From Rebecca billardiae RCC1528 (lineage: Eukaryota; Haptophyta), in NCBI GenBank assembly GCA_965240325.2, contig OZ251222.1, positions 2,232,001 to 2,296,000 on the forward strand: a stretch of 64,000 nt of DNA, read 5' to 3'. The notes beneath the pieces were generated by a model. The model made no database searches. It saw only the letters and a program-made list of their open reading frames with translations, and was not told the origin of the DNA. A program made the translations under genes and the position numbers. This document shows, piece after piece, positions 42,690-50,697 of the stretch (the first letter of the stretch is position 1; the number at the start of each line of letters is the position of its first letter).

Positions 42690-43350
42690 AGGTGCGAGTG
42701 ACGCGCGGAGAAGATGCGCGCGGAGACGATAGGCGCGGAGGACATAGGCGCAAGTAACGCGCGGAGGAGATAGGCGCAAGTAACGCGCGGAGAAGATAGG
42801 CGCAAGTAACGCGCGGAGAAGATATAGTAGGCGCAAGTAACGCGCGGAGACAGGCGCAAGTAACGCGCGGAGAAGATAGGCGCAAGTAAACGCGCGGAGA
42901 AGATATAGTAGGCGCAAGTAACGCGCGGAGACAGGCGCAAGTAACGCGCGGAGAAGATAGGCGCAAGTAACGCGCGGAGAAGATATAGTAGGCGCAAGTA
43001 ACGCGCGGAGACAGGCGCAAGTAACGCGCGGAGAAGATAGGCGCAAGTAAACGCGCGGAGAAGATATAGTAGGCGCAAGTAACGCGCGGAGACAGGCGCA
43101 AGTAACGCGCGGAGAAGTAGATAGTATAGGCGCAAGTAACGCGCGGAGGAGGTATAGGCGCAAGTGACGCGCGGAGACAGGCGCAAGTAACGCGTGGGGA
43201 AGTAGATATAGTAGGCGCAAGTAACGCGCGGAGAAGTAGATAGGCGCAAGTGACGCGCGGAGACAGGCGCAAGTAACGCGCGGAGAAGTAGATAGTAGGC
43301 GCAAGTAACGCGCGGAGATGAGATAGGCGCAAGTGACGCGCGGAGAAGAT
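42690..43350. repeat. satellite array, ~23-30-bp unit
   Basis: About 25 head-to-tail copies of GCGCAAGTAACGCGCGGAGA followed by short variable tails (AGATAG, AGATATAGTAG, CAG). Higher-order alternation of long and short units repeats roughly every 120 bp around 42820-43110. There is no unique spacer sequence. Confidence 0.9.
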
Positions 43351-43394
43351 AGGGTGCGCACACGATGATCGGCGCATGATGATCGGCGCGCGCG

Positions 43395-43476
43395 CGAGGG
43401 ATAGACAGATAGACAGATAGACAGATAGACAGATAGACAGATAGACAGATAGATAGACAGATAGATAGACAGATAG
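43395..43476. repeat. 8-bp microsatellite (GATAGACA)n
   Basis: About nine tandem copies of GATAGACA with some GATA insertions. Confidence 0.9.
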
Positions 43477-44503
43477 ACGCGCGAGTGAGCGACGGCGAGC
43501 TGTAGAGAAGGGTGAGTCGTGCGGCGGCGAGTGGCGGCGGCGTGCTTGCAGCGCGGCAGCGGCGTGCGGCGAGCGCGAACACGCGGAGCGCGCGCGGCTC
43601 CGCTGTTGCGCCCCGAGGGGCCCGCGCCGAAGAAGCGCGCTCGCTCGAGCGGGGGGCAGATCGAAGGTGATGAAGCGCGCGGTTCCGCTCAAGCGAAGTA
43701 GAAGGTGATGAGCGACGAGTGTGCCCGACGGACGACAGCGCAACGACACCTCACGCGCCGCCCCGCCGGCCGCCCAACAGATGGCCGAGAACGGGACGCC
43801 GAAGTAGCATGTGTGCGCTCACTGCCCGCGCCGCCGACATGCGCTCCAGCTCGGACGAAGGGCAGAAGGTGTTGTTGAGCGCGCCCCCGCGAGCGCGCAG
43901 CAGCTGGTGAGGAGCGTGTTGTTGAGTACGCCCCCGCGAGCGCGCAGCAGCTGGTGAGGAGCGTGGAGCGTGCCCGACACACGCCCGCTGGCGCCGCCCC
44001 GCCGTGCGCCCAGCCGCCGGACGCTGCCGATGGACGCAGAAGCAGCATGGATGCGCACGAGTCTCGTCCAGCGCCAAAATGCGCTCGCGCGCGAGCGAGG
44101 CAGACAGCGCCGAGCGCGCCCACGCTCGAGCGAAGCAGGTGGAGATGAGCGAGGAGCGCGCACGACGGACGGCAGCGCACCGGCACCTCACTTACCACCC
44201 CGATGTGCGTCCCCGATGTGCGCCCGGCCACCGGACGCCTCAGAAGGACACCCAGCACAAGCGTGGTCGCGCACGAGCGGATGAGAGAAGCAGAAGGCGC
44301 TGAGCGTTCCCCTCGAGTAAAGCAGTGGGCCATGAGGAGGAGGGAGCACGACGGACGGCAGTGCCCAGCACCTCGCGCTCCGCCTCGCAGTGCGCACGAC
44401 CGTCGGATGCCGCCGCAGAAGGACGCCGAAGCAGCATCGTGAGAGTTCGAGCGTGATGCACGCGCACCACGCCAGGGGGGGACAACGAGGAACGGGGAGC
44501 GAA

Positions 44504-44965
44504 GGAGGCGGAGGAGCGCCGCTGGCTGTCCGTGAGTGTGCCGGCGCCGCCGCGGCCTGCCGCCCGGGGGCCCCGGGCCCGGGCGGGGCCGCTGTGCTCA
44601 GGCGTCGGCCGGGGCAGGGTGCGCCGGGGGGCAGTCGCGGCGGAAGCGGTCGGCTGCACGACGTGGGCTGCCCTGACCGGCCCCGAAGGTGCGCCTGTCA
44701 CGCCGAGGGTCGGCCCTCCTGCAGGTACGCTCACTTTCCGCTTGGTACCCGCGCCGCAAAGGCGAGCTGCTTCCGACTCACATCTCGTCACCGTGCGGTC
44801 ACTCCGGCGATGCCGCTGCGAGCGCCGAGCCCGCGTCCGGCCAGGTATACGCCCACCTAGCGGGGAGGGGCACGGGCGGCGGCGGAGCAGCGACGCGGCA
44901 GTCATAACGCGATAACCGCCGCGGACTGCCAAACCCACCACTCCCGTCGCGTCGGCCATCGCCCC
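44504..44965. repeat. module R2, copy 2
   Basis: Second nearly identical R2 copy, abutting the first R3 unit. Here R2 is followed by R3; in copy 1 it is followed by R1. Confidence 0.9.
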
Positions 44966-45594
44966 GAGAGTAGATTGAGGTGGGGGCCGCGTTGATAAAC
45001 GCGTGAGGTGACTAGGTCACACCCCCGAAGCCGTCCAGGATGCGACGCCGACCAGAAAGGACTCGCCGATGCATTCGAGCAACTACGCCGACAGAAGCCG
45101 ACCGCCTAGACGCCGAAGAGGAAGTACTCGATGGAGCACGTAGATAGACCGCAGGCGCTGGCAGCCGACGCCCTCCCCCAACGCAAGTTTGGGCCGAGCG
45201 CGGCGCCGCAGGGGGCAGAGGCCTCGAGGGCCTCCACCCCCCCCGACACCGCGCGCACCCAGGCCATGCCCACCCAGCAACCAGCCGGGTGGGAGGGCAG
45301 GGAGAAACAACTCCCAGAGGAGGGGCAGCCACCAGCGCCGCGGTGACCCAGCAGCCACGCCGGCCGCCGAGCCGCGGATGCAGCCAGCGAGCGCGCGCAG
45401 AGAGGCGCATCGCTTGCCAAGCTACTGCGCGGATCCGCGCCCACCCCCTGTCCGGGCCTGGCTCGGCTTGACGACCGGAAAACCTTCGGGCAGCCGGACC
45501 CGGGCTGCCAGCCCGCCCTCATGAGGGCTACCGGTGAGTTATACCCGCATAACCGAGCGGTTATACAACCATAACTCACTCGGTAGACCCACAT
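44966..45594. repeat. module R3, unit 1 (629 bp, internally replaced)
   Basis: Starts GAGAGTAGATTGAGGTGGGG and ends with the palindromic junction (about 45530-45594). Compared with units 2 and 3, the interior, including the 64-bp repeats, is missing and replaced by a short C-rich filler near 45239-45300. Confidence 0.9.
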
Positions 45595-47010
45595 GAGAGT
45601 AGATTGAGGTGGGGGCCGCGTTGATAAACGCGTGAGGTGACTAGGTCACACCCCCGAAGCCGTCCAGGATGCGACGCCGACCAGAAAGGACTCGCCGATG
45701 CATTCGAGCAACTACGCCGACAGAAGCCGACCGCCTAGACGCCGAAGAGGAAGTACTCGATGGAGCACGTAGATAGACCGCAGGCGCTGGCAGCCGACGC
45801 CCTCCCCCAACGCAAGTTTGGGCCGAGCGCGGCGCCGCAGGGGGCAGAGGCCTCGAGGGCCTCCACCCAGAAGGAGGTGTGGAATGCCACACCCCGTAGG
45901 GGTGGTGGCCGGGGGCCCGAAGAGGCCGAGGCCGCCGGGGGTAGCGCGAGGACCGAAGGCGGCCGAGGCCCAGAGGGGCTCCCCGCAGGATTGTGTGAGG
46001 ACGAACCCGACGGTAAGTGCGACGAGTAGGCACAAAGACATGCGCGGCGGCGGCGGCGCAGGCGGGAAGCAGGCGCGAGACACGCACGCGCACGCGTAGC
46101 GTCAGATAAGGTAGCAGGTCGCATCCCCACACACAGCAGTGCACTGCAGACTGCAGAGGAGGCGGCAGAGAAGGAGAGAGCAGCACCCACCCGCCAGGCG
46201 ATGAAGGCAAGCGAGACTGCGAAGCGTGAGAAGATTGCAGACGGGGACGCCTGGGAGCGGTTCCGAGGCGCCCCCATCGAAAGCAGAGCATGCGGAGATT
46301 GCAGACGGGGACGCCTCGAAGCGGTTCCGAGGCGCCCCCATCGAAAGCAGAGCATGAGAAGATTGCAGACGGGGACGCCCCGAAGCGGTTCCGAGGCGCC
46401 CCCATCGAAAGCAGAGCATGAGAAGATTGCAGACGGGGACGCCCCGAAGCGGTTCCGAGGCGCCCCCATCGAAAGCAGAGCATGGGACGATTGCAGACGG
46501 GGACGCCTCGAAGCGGTTCCGAGGCGCCCCCATCGAAAGCAGAGAGCACCCGGAGGGGTCCGAGGTGCCCTCGCAGAGAGCAGAAGCGACAGACAGCCCG
46601 ATCGCGCGTTGGCAGCAAGCAGGGCAGGTGCACGAGTGGAGAGAGCGAGGGCTGAGGGCGGCCTACCGCCGACGCACACGCACCTGGAAGAAACAACTCC
46701 CAGAGGAGGGGCAGCGGGAGAAACAACTCCCAGAGGAGGGGCAGCCACCAGCGCCGCGGTGACCCAGCAGCCACGCCGGCCGCCGAGCCGCGGATGCAGC
46801 CAGCGAGCGCGCGCAGAGAGGCGCATCGCTTGCCAAGCTACTGCGCGGATCCGCGCCCACCCCCTGTCCGGGCCTGGCTCGGCTTGACGACCGGAAAACC
46901 TTCGGGCAGCCGGACCCGGGCTGCCAGCCCGCCCTCATGAGGGCTACCGGTGAGTTATACCCGCATAACCGAGCGGTTATACAACCATAACTCACTCGGT
47001 AGACCCACAT
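45595..47010. repeat. module R3, unit 2 (1416 bp)
   Basis: Full unit. It carries five 64-bp repeats (about 46232-46545) and a local duplication of GAAACAACTCCCAGAGGAGG near 46688-46742. It ends with the palindromic junction at about 46945-47010. Confidence 0.9.
46232..46545. repeat. 64-bp tandem repeat, five copies (inside R3 unit 2)
   Basis: ATTGCAGACGGGGACGCC recurs at 46234, 46298, 46362, 46426 and 46490, exactly 64 bp apart, with GAAGCGGTTCCGAGGCGCCC in each unit. Confidence 0.95.
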
Positions 47011-48375
47011 GAGAGTAGATTGAGGTGGGGGCCGCGTTGATAAACGCGTGAGGTGACTAGGTCACACCCCCGAAGCCGTCCAGGATGCGACGCCGACCAG
47101 AAAGGACTCGCCGATGCATTCGAGCAACTACGCCGACAGAAGCCGACCGCCTAGACGCCGAAGAGGAAGTACTCGATGGAGCACGTAGATAGACCGCAGG
47201 CGCTGGCAGCCGACGCCCTCCCCCAACGCAAGTTTGGGCCGAGCGCGGCGCCGCAGGGGGCAGAGGCCTCGAGGGCCTCCACCCAGAAGGAGGTGTGGAA
47301 TGCCACACCCCGTAGGGGTGGTGGCCGGGGGCCCGAAGAGGCCGAGGCCGCCGGGGGTAGCGCGAGGACCGAAGGCGGCCGAGGCCCAGAGGGGCTCCCC
47401 GCAGGATTGTGTGAGGACGAACCCGACGGTAAGTGCGACGAGTAGGCACAAAGACATGCGCGGCGGCGGCGGCGCAGGCGGGAAGCAGGCGCGAGACACG
47501 CACGCGCACGCGTAGCGTCAGATAAGGTAGCAGGTCGCATCCCCACACACAGCAGTGCACTGCAGACTGCAGAGGAGGCGGCAGAGAAGGAGAGAGCAGC
47601 ACCCACCCGCCAGGCGATGAAGGCAAGCGAGACTGCGAAGCGTGAGAAGATTGCAGACGGGGACGCCTGGGAGCGGTTCCGAGGCGCCCCCATCGAAAGC
47701 AGAGCATGCGGAGATTGCAGACGGGGACGCCTCGAAGCGGTTCCGAGGCGCCCCCATCGAAAGCAGAGCATGAGAAGATTGCAGACGGGGACGCCCCGAA
47801 GCGGTTCCGAGGCGCCCCCATCGAAAGCAGAGCATGAGAAGATTGCAGACGGGGACGCCCCGAAGCGGTTCCGAGGCGCCCCCATCGAAAGCAGAGCATG
47901 GGACGATTGCAGACGGGGACGCCTCGAAGCGGTTCCGAGGCGCCCCCATCGAAAGCAGAGAGCACCCGGAGGGGTCCGAGGTGCCCTCGCAGAGAGCAGA
48001 AGCGACAGACAGCCCGATCGCGCGTTGGCAGCAAGCAGGGCAGGTGCACGAGTGGAGAGAGCGAGGGCTGAGGGCGGCCTACCGCCGACGCACACGCACC
48101 TGGAAGAAACAACTCCCAGAGGAGGGGCAGCCACCAGCGCCGCGGTGACCCAGCAGCCACGCCGGCCGCCGAGCCGCGGATGCAGCCAGCGAGCGCGCGC
48201 AGAGAGGCGCATCGCTTGCCAAGCTACTGCGCGGATCCGCGCCCACCCCCTGTCCGGGCCTGGCTCGGCTTGACGACCGGAAAACCTTCGGGCAGCCGGA
48301 CCCGGGCTGCCAGCCCGCCCTCATGAGGGCTACCGGTGAGTTATACCCGCATAACCGAGCGGTTATACAACCATA
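47011..48375. repeat. module R3, unit 3 (1365 bp, terminal copy)
   Basis: As unit 2 but without the local duplication near the end. It carries its own five 64-bp repeats (about 47648-47961). It stops after ACAACCATA, where units 1 and 2 continue ACTCACTCGGTAGACCCACAT, so this is the right edge of the block. Confidence 0.9.
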
Positions 48376-48430
48376 TTTTATTGCCGCGAAGATTTTCGCC
48401 TTACTTATTCCTCTCTGCTTTATTGCACGG

Positions 48431-48493
48431 GATTTCGCCTAACTAAGCTAAGCTAGCTGCTGTGTGCGTCTCTCTTCTTCTTAGTAAACTGTA
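48431..48493 (+). repeat. dispersed repeat gamma, copy 3 (divergent)
   Basis: Shares GCTGTGTGCGTCTCT and TTCTTAGTAAACTGTA with copies at 18034 and 25909. The 5' part is altered to CTAAGCTAAGCTAGCTG. Confidence 0.65.
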
Positions 48494-48531
48494 CCCCCAT
48501 ACTCCCCGGCAGCCCACGATCGCTGCATCGC

Positions 48532-48798
48532 ATGCACAGCGCCACCGGCAGAGTGACAGAGTCAGACCAGCCGGAGCAGGGCGAGGAGCTTTCGACTTCG
48601 AGTGAGTTTCGTTGATACATATTCGGCCCTTCCCGCTTCCGCCTTCGCTTCGACGGCGCAGGCGGCAGGGCGACGCGCGCGCTAAATGATGCTCTACCCT
48701 GTCTACCCGCTCGAAAGCTGGCCGGCATTTTCGAGCCGAAGCGTCACCACAAGTGTGCTCACACGCCTGACTCTCACGCGGTCCGGGCCGAGCAGTAG
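48532..48798 (+). CDS. possible two-exon short gene (68 aa)
   Basis: Exon 48532-48601 (from MHSATGRVTESDQPEQGEEL) could join exon 48662-48798 (SGRATRALNDALPCLPARKL, then IFEPKRHHKCAHTP). The 60-nt intron starts with the strong donor GTGAGT, ends GGCGCAG and keeps frame. I recognise no family. The short intron and short product make this weak, and an antisense frame covers the same stretch. Confidence 0.25.
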
Positions 48799-48856
48799 TT
48801 ATAGTAGCCCTACGCCGCCAGGCGGCAACATACCAGCCTGACGGCCGCGAGGCGGC

Positions 48857-49595
48857 CCGTCGGACACTTCCAGATCATCAGCAAAACTGTGCAGTGTCTA
48901 CACTGTGCGGTGCTGCTGTAACTATGCCTGTACGTATGACTCCATGAGCTACAGTAGATCAGCGCGCGCCACAAAAATCTGATCATGATGCCAGCAGGCC
49001 TACCCGCTTACCGCGGGCGTCGGACGATCGAATATAAACGCGAAAGAAATCGGAAAGAAATCGGACGATGAATCCTGTCGTATCATCATCAGCACTGACA
49101 CGTATAATAGTGTAATCGCCGAATCGTCACGTGCCGGTGTGACATGCACGACAGCAGCTCAAATGCGCTCATGCAGCCGACGACATCAAGAATAAATAAA
49201 TCTGAATATTCAGCGCAGTACGTGCCGTCGGACACTTCCAGATCATCAGCAAAACTGTGCAGTGTCTACACTGTGCGGTGCTGCTGTAACTATGCCTGTA
49301 CGTATGACTCCATGAGCTACAGTAGATCAGCGCGCGCCACAAAAATCTGATCATGATGCCAGCAGGCCTACCCGCTTACCGCGGGCGTCGGACGATCGAA
49401 TATAAACGCGAAAGAAATCGGAAAGAAATCGGACGATGAATCCTGTCGTATCATCATCAGCACTGACACGTATAATAATAGTGTAATCGCCGAATCGTCA
49501 CGTGCCGGTGTGACATGCACGACAGCAGCTCAAATGCGCTCATGCAGCCGACGACATCAAGAATAAATAAATCTGAATATTCAGCGCAGTACGTG
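48857..49595. repeat. 368-bp tandem duplication
   Basis: Copy 1 is 48857-49224 and copy 2 is 49225-49595. Both begin CCGTCGGACACTTCCAGATC and end GAATATTCAGCGCAGTACGTG. The only difference I see is three extra bases (ATA) in an ATAATAATAGTG run of copy 2. No gene is visible inside. Confidence 0.95.
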
Positions 49596-49941
49596 TCCAA
49601 AGACCATCAATAATTATCAAAGACCCGGAAGGCAAAGGCAAAGTGGTAGTTAAGTGCGGCAGAGTAGAGTACTATACGTGAGAACTACTAGTGATGATAT
49701 GATTGCCCAAGCAGGCGGTCCAACGGATCGTCAATAACGACGATGACTGGATTGACTGCTTGGCACCACTCAGGAGGCATTGTTACGCGTGCCGCGACGG
49801 TCGCAGTCGTCGGAGTTGCCATCACCGATCACGTGATGCCCCGATTGCCCGCGTCTGATCATGGCCACCGTCAACGATATGTCATCATAAGTTGACGAAG
49901 TTACAGATGTCGCAGACCGACGCGCCCAGCGAGGTAAAGGC
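49596..49941. other. intergenic region downstream of Rab gene
   Basis: AT-richer sequence with no gene recognised; probably contains the 3' UTR of the Rab gene. Confidence 0.5.
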
Positions 49942-50571
49942 TTACGTGCAACATCCTGTCGTAGGCGTCGGTGTTCGTTGTGGCATCTTGTGCGGCGTGA
50001 TGAACGTGGATGGCGAGCCATGCTGTTGCTGCTTTGGGAGGTTTGTGCACAGCTCGGCGAACAACCTTTCGATGCCATCGCCCGCACGTGCGCTCACCTC
50101 CGCGTACGTCGCGCCGATCGAGCGGGCAAACTCTCGAGCATCTGTCTCCACCACCTCGCGAGCAGCCACCCCGCTCTCCACCAGGTCACTCTTGTTACCG
50201 ACGATGGCGAGAGCAATGTCCCGAGGACCGTGCACTGAGAGCTCCGCCACCCAGTGCTTCACTGTCCTGAATGTGTGCGCCCTGGTCAGGTCGAATACGA
50301 TGACGGCAGCCATCGCGCCACGATAGTACATCGGCGCGAGCGAGTGATACTTCTCCTGGCCAGCAGTGTCCCAGAGCCTGAGCGTGTACTCCGCTGCGCC
50401 CGTGGAGAAGTCTGCTGACGCAAACGCTGCGCCAATTGTGGTTTGCACGTCCTCGTGAAAGGTCTTGTGCGCGAGCTGCGACACGATTGAGGTCTTACCC
50501 ACGCCAGATTCTCCCAGGACCACGACCTTCACGTCGGTTGCGCGCCGGGAGCCCGGCGCGCCTTGCTCCAT
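49942..50571 (-). CDS. Rab5-like small GTPase
   Basis: Protein of 209 aa from ATG 50571 (MEQGAPGSRRATDVKVVVLG). All GTPase motifs are present: GESGVGKTS (20-28), switch I TTIGAAF, DTAGQEKYHS (WDTAGQE), NKSDL, and SARAG in place of the SAK motif. TTIGAAF and EKYHSLAPMYYRGA are typical of the Rab5/21/22 group, which controls early endosome fusion. The C-terminus ends GCCT, giving a CCX-type double-cysteine prenylation site. The open frame extends 156 codons upstream, but that part is low-complexity and overlaps the 5' region of the divergent EEP-GT29 gene, so the ATG directly before the G domain is chosen. The two starts are 126 bp apart, suggesting a bidirectional promoter. Confidence 0.94.
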   Translation of the reverse strand: MEQGAPGSRRATDVKVVVLGESGVGKTSIVSQLAHKTFHEDVQTTIGAAFASADFSTGAAEYTLRLWDTAGQEKYHSLAPMYYRGAMAAVIVFDLTRAHTFRTVKHWVAELSVHGPRDIALAIVGNKSDLVESGVAAREVVETDAREFARSIGATYAEVSARAGDGIERLFAELCTNLPKQQQHGSPSTFITPHKMPQRTPTPTTGCCT

Positions 50572-50697
50572 CCGTTCGCCGCAGCCGCCGTCGACGAGAA
50601 TCTGGGCCCGACGCCCCGACGGGCGACGGCCGAGCGCGGGCGAGCGGCCCGCGTATGTGCACGATGGCGGTCGAGTAGTCCCAACCGCCAAGGGAGC
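50572..50697. promoter_or_regulatory. 126-bp divergent promoter between Rab and EEP-GT29 genes
   Basis: Both neighbours start at its edges and read outward. It is GC-rich without a TATA box. Confidence 0.45.

Larger units (their letters stand above)
40325..48375. mobile_element. 8-kb composite repeat block with inverted termini
   Basis: The left end reads ATAACTCACTCGGTAGACCC (from 40325). The right end contains GGGCTACCGGTGAGTTAT (about 48329-48346), nearly its reverse complement. Order inside: 121-bp module R1, 82-bp spacer, 463-bp module R2, second R1, degenerate GC-rich repeats and a satellite (41136-44503), second R2, then three tandem units of the 0.6-1.4-kb module R3. Copies of R1, R2 and R3 look nearly identical, implying recent duplication. 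Large minus-strand open frames here repeat from copy to copy and have no recognisable domain, so I do not call them genes. The block starts 67 bp upstream of the propeller gene's ATG. Flanks ATT-ATA and CC-ATA-TTTT allow a short ATA target duplication at most. Confidence 0.6.

Noticed and set aside
42690-43350. CRISPR-like array
   Set aside because: Repeats are contiguous with no unique spacers, there are no cas genes, and the genome is eukaryotic; it is a satellite.
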